Below, in pieces: positions 1-6,744 of a stretch of 47,733 bases of DNA. Source of the DNA: a virus. The notes beneath the pieces were generated by a model that was not told where the DNA came from, searched no databases, and saw only the letters and a program-made list of their open reading frames with translations. Both the position numbers and the translations under genes were made by a program. The stretch lies in IMG/VR virus record IMGVR_UViG_3300037233_000016, positions 1 to 47,733 of that record; one strand, 5' to 3'. Numbering within the stretch: the stretch's first letter is position 1; each line of letters begins with the position of its first letter.

Positions 1-332
1 GAGCTTAACTACATCCTCACTCGGGTTTGTCATCTCTACTTGGAAGAGTGGGGGTGGTACTACAGGAGCATTAACTCGATAGTGGGGGCTCTGGAATGTT
101 GCAAGCTGGAGCTATACATCGAGGATAGTCAAATCCCATACATCAAGCCAGTAGATAGAGTTAAGTTCGATAGTGCCATTGAGAAGCTACAGAGCCAGGA
201 ACTCACTTCAGAGGGTGAGCTTAACTACATCCTCACTCGGGTTTGTCATCTCTACTTGGAAGAGTGGGGGTGGTACTACAGGAGCATTAACTCGATAGTG
301 GGGGCTCTGGAATGTTGCAAGCTGGAGCTATA
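1..332. repeat. 216-bp tandem duplication at the contig start
   Basis: Bases 1-116 are identical to 217-332, an offset of 216 bases, and 116-242 recur at the contig end (47607-47733). Closing the circle through the 26-base overlap (1-26 equals 47708-47733) gives two tandem copies of a 216-bp unit. The unit is exactly 72 codons, so the duplication keeps the overlapping reading frame open. It could be a true duplication or an assembly product at the junction. Confidence 0.85.
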
Positions 333-396
333 TCGTCGCATTGCTGCCCCATATGAGGATAACAAGATACAGGAGAATGGTGATGTGCCTAGCTGA
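1..396 (+). CDS. Small early phage protein (PYIK...ENGDV family), partial at contig edge, internally duplicated
   Basis: The frame is open at the contig edge and runs to TGA at 394-396. The recognisable core reads PYIKPVDR, then a helical stretch (GELNYILTRVCHLYLEEWG), then VGALECCKLELYRRIAAPYE and ENGDV near the C terminus. This resembles a small protein family common in T7-like phages, of unknown function, which I recall being annotated as DUF6899. The 216-bp tandem duplication repeats 72 residues of the core, so the protein as assembled has about 1.7 copies. The true start lies across the contig junction near 47598, where the frame is broken relative to the only ATG with a good ribosome site. 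A single-copy gene with an assembly fault is equally possible. Confidence 0.6.
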   Translation, partial: ELNYILTRVCHLYLEEWGWYYRSINSIVGALECCKLELYIEDSQIPYIKPVDRVKFDSAIEKLQSQELTSEGELNYILTRVCHLYLEEWGWYYRSINSIVGALECCKLELYRRIAAPYEDNKIQENGDVPS

Positions 397-478
397 TAGG
401 TGGGGCGTGGTCCTAGTACTCATTGCCTGGGTTCTCGGCTATATCTTTGGCCTGTTTCATGCAACGAGGTATAAATAA
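383..478 (+). CDS. 31-residue single-pass membrane peptide
   Basis: A short ORF starting MCLADRW with a hydrophobic stretch VVLVLIAWVLGYIFGLF and a basic C-terminal end (HATRYK). AGGAG lies at 371-375, seven bases before the ATG, and the TAA stop overlaps the next ATG as TAATG. It overlaps the end of the preceding gene in another frame. The layout matches the other tiny membrane proteins of the early region. Function unknown. Confidence 0.6.
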   Translation: MCLADRWGVVLVLIAWVLGYIFGLFHATRYK

Positions 479-675
479 TGACCCAGCCTAGAACTTTACG
501 GACTTCAGCCAATAGCTATTGGCACCCAGGACTGACCGAACAACAGCTTCGGAAGATAGACTCAGAGATTGTAGAGTCTGAGTTACGGCCTACAAATCGA
601 ACCCGCATTCTGCGTGGTTTTGACCATGACCCTGACTGGGCTTACTTCAATGCGCTAGACCAAAAGCCATTTTGA
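478..675 (+). CDS. Hypothetical early protein, 65 aa
   Basis: Begins at the TAATG overlap with the membrane peptide upstream. The protein is hydrophilic and charged, with an acidic and arginine-rich middle (QQLRKIDSEIVESELRP) and an aromatic C-terminal part (DPDWAYFNALDQKPF). No cysteine motif, signal peptide or membrane segment is visible. I do not recognise the family. Its place before the RNA polymerase gene suggests an early host-takeover role, by position only. Confidence 0.6.
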   Translation: MTQPRTLRTSANSYWHPGLTEQQLRKIDSEIVESELRPTNRTRILRGFDHDPDWAYFNALDQKPF

Positions 676-1209
676 CAGCGATGTGTGTAACGGGCATGAA
701 AATTGCTAGTTACAGACATGTCGGGGGTGAGCGGAGAGATGCTTAACGTTGGCGCAAGATAACATGGCGCTGGCCCATCTCGGCCAAACGGTGGCTCGTT
801 ACCACCCACTCCCATGTAGGGCGCGAAATAGCTTTCGATTGTGATGGTGAGACATGGCAGGCAAGCCGTCAGGTGACCGACGCTAAAGGCACACAAACCA
901 AACTGTCAACTCTGTTGCCAGCGTAGTTTCCGCGAAGCACGATTCTGTACTTCGCCAGATGTTCGGAGGGGGTAGCTGGCTTCCGAACTTTGAGGGTCCA
1001 ATGACTCTGGACAAGGTGCCTACGGCCTTGATGATCCAAGCGTAGGTGTAGGTGGGCGCTGTGTCCCTGACACAGATGGTGGAGGGCTGTAGTTCGGCCC
1101 CTGTAGTACCAGTCATGGGACAATGACACGCTTGTACCTTGTTGTGGGGATCTATTGCAACACGCCGGGGCAGTACCGGCCGCGTCCATAACATTTCCAG
1201 GGAGTGACA
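676..1209. other. 534-bp stretch without a confident gene
   Basis: No + strand ORF with a plausible ribosome site is seen. The long minus-strand frames here have poor protein-like composition, and every other gene is on the + strand. One + frame is open from 747 to 926 (59 codons, no start codon) and reads rather protein-like (for example REIAFDCDGETWQASRQV). In the same frame a 16-codon ATG ORF at 696-746 precedes it, separated by one TAA, and an overlapping open stretch in another frame ends at 1045. This may be a decayed gene. A hairpin with a 7-bp stem (CTGTGTC/GACACAG) sits at 1059-1075. Confidence 0.4.
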
Positions 1210-1599
1210 ATGCAGGTTAGAGAGAAAATATACATGCCCGCCGACATCTATGACTACCTCATGCTTTTGTCCGAAGTGTATGGGGGCATTGGTGCTGGGA
1301 AGTATCGGTCTGCCCATAGCCGCCTATCGGCCCCATATTGTGCATATGGGTATGCAAATGATATAGAAGATGTGATGTCACGCTCTGCCGTCTCAGCGGT
1401 ATTTGACTACAACCACATCACGATTCAAGACAATGACCAGTGGGTCGGGGCAGTTAATAAGCGCGCGAACAAGAGGCCTCATGCCCGCATCAGTTTCACT
1501 GATTGGGTGACTGAGGGGAATGTGGTCCGCAAGGATGAGTCTACCGATGAAGTAGATACTGTTCGTCTTATTCACAACTGCAGCGACTACGGGAGTTAA
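1210..1599 (+). CDS. Hypothetical early protein, 129 aa
   Basis: Start chosen at ATG 1210 because CAGGGAG lies five bases upstream. A GTG at 1204 in the same frame would overlap that ribosome site. The protein starts MQVREKIYMPADIYDYLML and contains a tyrosine-, glycine- and serine-rich centre, then a C-terminal part rich in aspartate and threonine. No membrane segment or known catalytic motif is seen. The next gene follows after four bases, so both probably share a transcript. Function unknown. Confidence 0.65.
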   Translation: MQVREKIYMPADIYDYLMLLSEVYGGIGAGKYRSAHSRLSAPYCAYGYANDIEDVMSRSAVSAVFDYNHITIQDNDQWVGAVNKRANKRPHARISFTDWVTEGNVVRKDESTDEVDTVRLIHNCSDYGS

Positions 1600-1603
1600 A
1601 TTA

Positions 1604-1795
1604 ATGAAAGTCACCTTTGGGCCGGTAGCTATTACGGACTTGACCCTTGAGGAGTTTGACACGATAGCCAATTCACTCTGGCTCGCATCCCGTACAAATG
1701 AGTCTAATTCGGAAGCATACGTATTTGTGGAACCCGACAAGCCGCACAGACTTTACACGGCACTCACAAACCCGATGAATCAGGAGAAGCGATGA
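1604..1795 (+). CDS. Hypothetical early protein, 63 aa
   Basis: Follows the preceding gene by four bases. Its TGA stop overlaps the next start as ATGA at 1792-1795, indicating coupled translation with the exported protein downstream. The sequence begins MKVTFGPVAITDLTLEEFD and looks like a small alpha/beta protein. Family not recognised. Confidence 0.6.
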   Translation: MKVTFGPVAITDLTLEEFDTIANSLWLASRTNESNSEAYVFVEPDKPHRLYTALTNPMNQEKR

Positions 1796-2106
1796 AAGCT
1801 CTTATCCTTGCAGCCTTGATAGCCTTTCAGCCGTCAACCTCGCTCGTCGGTGTCTGGAACAAGATTGAGGGGCACAGCAAAGTTATCATGGTCTTGCGTG
1901 CCAATCATGCTGCAGTCGGTGTAATGATCCCTGATATTAATATGCCGAAGGATGGCATCGTGACCTGGGAAAACTACTGGCGTATCAGTGACGATAATCA
2001 TTTGTGCTTTGATAGCCTTGATCGTGACATCTACACCTGCTATCTATACACGCAGCGCGGCGACACACTTAGTATGGGGAAGGGCACCTACATTCGGGAG
2101 AAGTGA
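1792..2106 (+). CDS. Exported beta-rich small protein, paralogue of the 43491 gene product
   Basis: The 104-residue product starts MKALILAALIAF, a short hydrophobic signal peptide, followed by LVGVW. After that come alternating strands with the pattern L-R-x-N-H-x-A (VLRANHAAVGV), a W-R-x-S segment, LCF, and YTCYLY before the C terminus. The same order of landmarks (LVGxW, LRxNHxA, LC, TC) occurs in the 116-residue product at 43491-43841, which also has a signal peptide, so I infer the two are paralogues. The LVGxW start followed by strands recalls lipocalin-like or copper-resistance-type barrels, but this is shape only. Likely periplasmic or outer-membrane-facing. Its start overlaps the preceding stop (ATGA). 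Confidence 0.65.
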   Translation: MKALILAALIAFQPSTSLVGVWNKIEGHSKVIMVLRANHAAVGVMIPDINMPKDGIVTWENYWRISDDNHLCFDSLDRDIYTCYLYTQRGDTLSMGKGTYIREK

Positions 2107-2112
2107 GCCTAT

Positions 2113-2166
2113 ATGACACGCGTGGACGATAGTGACGATTACGGAAGTAGTGAGGATTGCAGTTGA
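2113..2166 (+). CDS. 17-codon upstream mini-ORF coupled to RNA polymerase
   Basis: The mini-ORF MTRVDDSDDYGSSEDCS begins six bases after the previous gene and ends with TGA at 2164-2166. That stop overlaps the TTG start of the RNA polymerase gene as TTGA. The same arrangement precedes the primase-helicase and DNA polymerase genes, so the element probably delivers terminating ribosomes to the start codon. Whether the acidic peptide has a role of its own is unknown. Confidence 0.45.
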   Translation: MTRVDDSDDYGSSEDCS

Positions 2167-4616
2167 ACCTCTTTGAGGCACAAGAAGCCTCAGAAGCACG
2201 CGGACTGAGCGATGGAGAACGTCGCTACGTCCGACGTGTTGCGCGTGCATATGAGAGCAATGCGGCCACGGGTGCGCCGCCTGTGCGGCACTTCATGGAG
2301 TGCATTCTTGAGTGGCTCGCTGCGGATCTTCGGGTGAAGATTGGAGAACTGCTTGCACAGCCAGGACCGATGCCATTATGGGCTGAGTGGGTCCAGAAGA
2401 TAGGGCCAGATAAGACGGCCTACCTAACCTGCAAATCAGCCCTTAACGGTATCGCCCTACATACGGCGTCTGTCAATGCCGCACTCCTGACGCATGTGTG
2501 TCTTTCCCTCATGCGCGCGATGGCTGATGAGCAGCGGGCCGAAGTGTATCTGGAAGCGGACTCAGCGGGCCTTGCCAATGCCTTGCAACACCGTGCCCAC
2601 ACTAAGCTGGCCCGATCCTTGCGGGTTATCCACACAGCACGGTCGCGTGGTGTCGTGCTGCCCAAGTCTCCAGGGGCCAAAGAAGCTATCAACGTTGGCT
2701 CACATCTTCTGATGGCATTGTGTCAGAGTACGGGAGCCTTCACCATTGAGACGGTGCGCGACTACCACACACGCAAACATCGTTCACATCTTGTCCTAGT
2801 GCCACATGAGGCTACACTGCAATGGATAGCGACACGATCCGACCGCCTGAGACTGACGTACCCTTTACACCCCCCGTTGCTGATCCCCCCAAAGGACTGG
2901 GGCCAAGGTATTGCCGGTGGGTACCACAATTCCCTTGCTGGATGTTTACCGTTAGTTCGCAACGGTACCGCTTCCCAGTCGGCCAAGATTGCAGCGGAGC
3001 CTATGCCACTGGTATACGCCGCTCTCAATGCTTTACAGAGAACGAGTTGGCGAGTGAACGGGCGCGTGCTGGAAATTGTGAAGTTAGCCCTGGACGGCAA
3101 GATACCGGACCTTATCCCCTCCTCAAGTGATACACCGCTACCCCCGCGCCCACTTACTGAAGACCCTGCAATCCTCGCTGCATGGCGTCGGCAGACTGCC
3201 GATATCTATGACGCCAATGATCGCAGACGCACTAAGCGAGCAGATGCAGAGAGATCCGTCGTCGTGGCAGATCAAGTACGGACGGACGAACGATTCTATT
3301 ACCCGTATAGTCTTGACTTTCGAGGTCGTGCGTATCCCGCAGTAGAGTTTCTAAATCCTCATGGTCCCGATGTCGTGCGTGGGATGTTGGAGTTTGCAGA
3401 TGGAGTCGCAATATCAAAAGTGGGTGCAGGATGGCTTGCTGTTCACGGCGCAAACACCCTCGGCATCAGCGATGGCCGATCACTTACGAAACTTAGCTTC
3501 CAAGAGCGAGTTGATGTTGTGCGGGGTCTGTCTGACCGTATCAGCCAAGCAGCGGCTGACCCTATTGGAAGCAGTCATCTCTGGGCTACAGCGGACGACC
3601 CCTGGCAATTCCTCGCCTTCTGTTTCGAGTGGGCCGAATGGCTGAAGACTGGCGTGTTGGAGACCCATTTGCCCGTAGGTCTCGACGGCACGGCGAACGG
3701 ATTACAGCACTTCTCTGCGATGTTGAGAGACCCCGTAGCCGCTGCGGCTGTGAATATGACGAACACAAATCGCCCAGCGGATCTCTATGCGGTTGTTTCG
3801 GAAGCTGTGTTGGACATCCTGGGCCAGAACGCAGGCACGGACAAGATCGCCGCGCTGTGGTTAAGCAGCGGCCTAGTAAATCGCAGCCTTGTGAAGCGGC
3901 CCGTGATGACCCTGGCCTATGGGGCTACGCGGTATGGATTTGTCGATCAGATACTCTCCTATCTTCGGAATGAGGAGGACATATGGACTATAGCCCGCCG
4001 GATCTTTTCCCAGGCGCACATCCGCATTCGGGTTGGGGTCCAATATTTATCGTCCGTGCTATGGACCGTGTTAGGGTCGACTGTCGCTGGGGCGCTGCAA
4101 GCGATGGGATGGCTACAGGCTTCCGCTCTGTCTGTGGTTGCCGCGACTGGCGGGATTGTGCCGTGGTCGGTGCCAATGACCGGATTCCCCGCCCACATGG
4201 AGTATTGGAAATCGCGCCGCGCACAGATCCACACCCTGATGTCAGGGACTATCCTCGCCCCGACAGTGTGGACCGCGACGACGAACCCCGATATGCGGAG
4301 AGTACGCAACTCAATAAGCCCGAACGTTGTCCATAGTGCCGATGCGAGCGCAATGTGCGCCACAACCGTAGCTTGTGCTGCGCGTGGGGTGCCTTCTTTC
4401 AGCATGATACACGATTCCTATGCTGTTCATGCGGAGTTTGTGCCTACGCTGGCCGATGCTTTACGCACATCCTTCATTGACCTCTATCAAGACAGGGACT
4501 TTCTCATGGATCTTGCCACACAGTGGCGCGCGCTTGGTGCGGAAATTGCAGACCCGCCCCTTATGGGCAGTTTTAACATTGAAGACGTGCGGCAAAGCCA
4601 GTATTTCTTTAATTGA
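2163..4616 (+). CDS. Phage single-subunit DNA-directed RNA polymerase
   Basis: This T7 gp1-like polymerase should transcribe the middle and late genes from phage promoters. All core motifs are present: SLDFRGRAYP about residue 385; motif A in LDGTANGLQHFSAMLRDP about 508; motif B in KRPVMTLAYGATRYGF about 580, with the catalytic Lys and the sugar-selecting Tyr; and motif C in IHDSYAVHAEF about 750, with the second catalytic Asp. It is 817 residues, against 883 in T7. TTG 2163 is preferred: GAGG lies six bases upstream and it overlaps the stop of a mini-ORF. TTG 2157 in the same frame is the alternative. The promoter it recognises could not be identified with certainty in this window. Confidence 0.97.
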   Translation: MNLFEAQEASEARGLSDGERRYVRRVARAYESNAATGAPPVRHFMECILEWLAADLRVKIGELLAQPGPMPLWAEWVQKIGPDKTAYLTCKSALNGIALHTASVNAALLTHVCLSLMRAMADEQRAEVYLEADSAGLANALQHRAHTKLARSLRVIHTARSRGVVLPKSPGAKEAINVGSHLLMALCQSTGAFTIETVRDYHTRKHRSHLVLVPHEATLQWIATRSDRLRLTYPLHPPLLIPPKDWGQGIAGGYHNSLAGCLPLVRNGTASQSAKIAAEPMPLVYAALNALQRTSWRVNGRVLEIVKLALDGKIPDLIPSSSDTPLPPRPLTEDPAILAAWRRQTADIYDANDRRRTKRADAERSVVVADQVRTDERFYYPYSLDFRGRAYPAVEFLNPHGPDVVRGMLEFADGVAISKVGAGWLAVHGANTLGISDGRSLTKLSFQERVDVVRGLSDRISQAAADPIGSSHLWATADDPWQFLAFCFEWAEWLKTGVLETHLPVGLDGTANGLQHFSAMLRDPVAAAAVNMTNTNRPADLYAVVSEAVLDILGQNAGTDKIAALWLSSGLVNRSLVKRPVMTLAYGATRYGFVDQILSYLRNEEDIWTIARRIFSQAHIRIRVGVQYLSSVLWTVLGSTVAGALQAMGWLQASALSVVAATGGIVPWSVPMTGFPAHMEYWKSRRAQIHTLMSGTILAPTVWTATTNPDMRRVRNSISPNVVHSADASAMCATTVACAARGVPSFSMIHDSYAVHAEFVPTLADALRTSFIDLYQDRDFLMDLATQWRALGAEIADPPLMGSFNIEDVRQSQYFFN

Positions 4617-4617
4617 T

Positions 4618-5106
4618 ATGACAAAATCAAAGGGTGTGGGCCGTGGCAGCCATCCACGAATCTTAGACCGGGCACTTACTCGGGCAGAGATCGCCCGACG
4701 ATACAAACAGCGGCATCCTGAGAAAGTTCGAGCCCGGCTAAATGCTTGGCGGCGACGGAACCCTGAGAAGGTGAAAGTAATGCAGCAACACGGACATCGC
4801 ATGTCCGAATATGGGATGTCACGCTCTGAGTTTGATGCGCGGATGCTCGCACAAAATAACTGCTGCTCCCTTTGTGGGACAGCATTTTCAAGTGCGCCCT
4901 TAACGGTAGATCACGACCACATAACAGGCGAAATACGTTCTCTACTGTGTCAGAAATGTAACAGCATGTTGGGGCTGTCTGGCGACAACCCAGCCGTTTT
5001 ACGCCGGGCGGCGGAATATCTTGAAAGGCCAAAACGCATGTGCTCAGAAGTGCTTGACTGCTATCCAGGCTGCACGCCCTACTCATGTCAGGCATGGCGG
5101 CCATGA
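4618..5106 (+). CDS. Endonuclease VII-type HNH nuclease
   Basis: The 162-residue protein has a basic N-terminal half (repeated RHPEKV/RNPEKV motifs) and a C-terminal endonuclease VII domain: CSLCG, then LTVDHDHITGEIRSLLC, then CNSMLG and a final YLE helix. The two CxxC pairs bind structural zinc, and the DHDH segment supplies the beta-beta-alpha-metal catalytic residues. In T4 the family resolves branched DNA; free-standing copies often act as homing nucleases. Start ATG 4618 lies one base after the RNA polymerase stop (TGATATG) with no clear ribosome site, so expression probably depends on coupling. A second, diverged copy lies at 23318. Confidence 0.85.
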   Translation: MTKSKGVGRGSHPRILDRALTRAEIARRYKQRHPEKVRARLNAWRRRNPEKVKVMQQHGHRMSEYGMSRSEFDARMLAQNNCCSLCGTAFSSAPLTVDHDHITGEIRSLLCQKCNSMLGLSGDNPAVLRRAAEYLERPKRMCSEVLDCYPGCTPYSCQAWRP

Positions 5107-5336
5107 AACAACGCTCTAGCTCGCTACAATGCGCCCACATGGACATGGGCAAAGGTGCCTGTGACCGCTGTGCCCATCCCTTTCGAGCCCGTCCCGGCAT
5201 GGGATTTGCTCATACAATGCACTTAGATGGTTCGCTGGCACGGGAGATTCCTGATCCCTGGCAACATCAGTTAATCGTGCAGTACGCCCACTTTGCGGCC
5301 ATTGGCGCGGCCCCCACAATAGATTTGGAGATATGA
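5103..5336 (+). CDS. Cys/His-rich hypothetical protein, 77 aa
   Basis: Start chosen at ATG 5103 because it overlaps the preceding stop as ATGA, the usual linkage in this genome; in-frame ATGs at 5085 and 5094 are alternatives. The N-terminal part has Cys and His in a zinc-binding-like spacing (CAHMDMGKGACDRCAH), and the C-terminal half is helical. It lies immediately upstream of the ssDNA-binding protein gene. Family not recognised. Confidence 0.6.
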   Translation: MKQRSSSLQCAHMDMGKGACDRCAHPFRARPGMGFAHTMHLDGSLAREIPDPWQHQLIVQYAHFAAIGAAPTIDLEI

Positions 5337-5893
5337 TGACGCAGAAAAGCGAGCGTAGTGTTTTCCTCAAGAATCTACGCGGAAAATGGTTCACGCTGGA
5401 CAGTCCCGATTTCAAGTTTAAGAGCGATGGCAACTACGGCGTTGGCGTCGTGCTCGACGAAGCCAGCGCGGCTGAGTTGAACAAAGCCATTCGGGAAGTG
5501 GCCGAAGAGTCAGGTGAGCAGGGCAAGACGTACCAACCGGGCGAAGTTGCCAAGTGCAACATGGTCGGTGGCGGAGTGGTCAAGCACGGTCCCAAGAAGG
5601 GCGAGCGGTGGAAGAATACGCCCCTGGTGTACATGCCGGATCTCTCTCCCGCAGACCCCGAGACCGTCAAGGCTATTGACCGCAAGACGAAGTTTACCAT
5701 CAAGGCCCGTGTCGGCAGCTACACGGCTATTGGAAAGCAGAACGAAGACGGAACGTGGCCGAACGGCTGCCGTGCTGGTGGCGTATCTATCGGCTTCCAG
5801 GCTCTCCAGATTTTGGTGCTGGATGCCGGTGAGCCGACGCCACAAGAGCAGGGTTTCACAGAAGCCGTAGGTGATGGCAAGGAAGGGTTCTAA
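5336..5893 (+). CDS. Single-stranded DNA-binding protein (gp2.5-like)
   Basis: The 185-residue product has an OB-fold-like strand pattern (FLKNLRGKWFTLDSPDFKF, then YGVGVVLDE) and a C-terminal tail ending EAVGDGKEGF. A glycine-rich acidic tail closing on phenylalanine is typical of T7 gp2.5 and bacterial SSB, where the tail contacts the polymerase and helicase. Its position between RNA polymerase and the resolvase, endolysin and primase genes matches T7 gene 2.5. ATG 5336 has GGAG at a spacing of five; ATG 5333 directly before it is possible. The tail is less acidic than in T7, so the call rests on fold pattern, tail and order. Confidence 0.7.
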   Translation: MTQKSERSVFLKNLRGKWFTLDSPDFKFKSDGNYGVGVVLDEASAAELNKAIREVAEESGEQGKTYQPGEVAKCNMVGGGVVKHGPKKGERWKNTPLVYMPDLSPADPETVKAIDRKTKFTIKARVGSYTAIGKQNEDGTWPNGCRAGGVSIGFQALQILVLDAGEPTPQEQGFTEAVGDGKEGF

Positions 5894-5894
5894 C

Positions 5895-6053
5895 ATGAAG
5901 ATCATCCAGACAGAAGTGCCGATGATTTCTCTACTCCTGACGCTGGAGGAAGCACGCATCCTCTATCTCTCCATCCAGCCGGATGAGGTTTCGCCTGAGC
6001 TTGATAGAGAGACGGCGAAGCAGATTGAAACCGAATTGGGGGATTTGGTGTGA
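5895..6053 (+). CDS. Hypothetical protein, 52 aa
   Basis: Starts one base after the ssDNA-binding protein stop, with AAGGAAGG about ten bases upstream. The sequence is a short beta-strand region (MKIIQTEVPMISLLLTLEEA) followed by an acidic helix (EVSPELDRETAKQIETELGDL). The stop overlaps the GTG start of the resolvase gene (GTGTGA). Function unknown; possibly a partner of the neighbouring replication proteins. Confidence 0.6.
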   Translation: MKIIQTEVPMISLLLTLEEARILYLSIQPDEVSPELDRETAKQIETELGDLV

Positions 6054-6340
6054 CCCAGTACACACGTGGTCGTTCAAAAGAGTGGGCCGTGTGTAAGGAA
6101 CTACGGGCTCGGGGCTGGCAGGCCGTAAGGTCTGCTGGCTCGCACGGCCTGTGGGATGTGTCGGCACTCACCCTTGAGGGGAATGCCATCTACATTCAGG
6201 TGTGGTATACGAAGACGCGGGGGTATGAGAAAGATGAGAATGCGCGTCTGTTCCGTGCGTTGAAGGTCAAGCGGAACGTGAGCAAGGAAATGTGGATCTA
6301 TCGCTATGGTATCAAGACACCGGAGATCATCGAGTGCTAA
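6050..6340 (+). CDS. Hjc-like Holliday junction resolvase / PDDEXK nuclease
   Basis: This 96-residue protein stands where T7 places endonuclease I (gp3), the enzyme that resolves branched DNA before packaging. Its pattern is that of the archaeal Hjc-type PDDEXK nucleases: RGRSKEWAVCKELRARGW, then RSAGSHGLWDV with the metal-binding Asp, then IYIQVWYTK. In the family the last motif normally reads xxQVK; here tryptophan replaces the lysine and a Lys follows three residues later. Start is GTG 6050, overlapping the preceding stop. The family call is good; catalytic competence is uncertain because of the substituted residue. Confidence 0.75.
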   Translation: MTQYTRGRSKEWAVCKELRARGWQAVRSAGSHGLWDVSALTLEGNAIYIQVWYTKTRGYEKDENARLFRALKVKRNVSKEMWIYRYGIKTPEIIEC

Positions 6341-6744
6341 TCATTCCACTCCAGATTGTGCAGGGTCTACGTGGCACTTTTGTAGACATGTTGCACACTG
6401 CCATTGACCCCCTGCCCGATACATTCGTTGGCTATCCGCCAGCGTCGGCAGGGCGGCGAAACCTCGCGACGGAAGCGGCGCTGTATGCACAGGGGCGCAC
6501 GACTCCAGGGCAGATTGTGACGTGGGCCAAGCCTGGAGATTCCGCGCACCTGTTCGGCTGGGCACTGGACGTGGCGCTCAAGAGCCCGGCAGGGACGATG
6601 ACATGGGATTACACAGACCCCGCATGGCTGCGGCTCTGGACGGCGATCCGTGCGGCACCCTCCTTGCACTCTGGTCAAGACTTCCCGGCTGGTGAGGCGG
6701 ATGGTGCCCACATTGAACGGCTGAACTGGAGAGAGTATGAATGA
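6334..6744 (+). CDS. Endolysin, peptidase M15 (D-Ala-D-Ala / L-Ala-D-Glu type)
   Basis: The 136-residue protein carries the VanY/M15 zinc-peptidase signature: SAHLFGWALDV (Ser70, His72, Asp79) and DGAHIERLNW (Asp123, His126, with the catalytic Glu nearby). Such enzymes cut the peptide cross-links of peptidoglycan and serve as phage endolysins. It occupies the place of T7 gene 3.5 lysozyme, which is an amidase, so the chemistry has been swapped. Start GTG 6334 has GGAG eight bases upstream and overlaps the end of the resolvase gene. No signal peptide is seen, so release would need a holin. The 3' end overlaps the next gene by eight bases. Confidence 0.88.
   Translation: MLIIPLQIVQGLRGTFVDMLHTAIDPLPDTFVGYPPASAGRRNLATEAALYAQGRTTPGQIVTWAKPGDSAHLFGWALDVALKSPAGTMTWDYTDPAWLRLWTAIRAAPSLHSGQDFPAGEADGAHIERLNWREYE

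Noticed and set aside
883-1317. Minus-strand ORF of 144 codons
   Set aside because: It overlaps the start of a + strand gene with a good ribosome site, and its composition is not protein-like.
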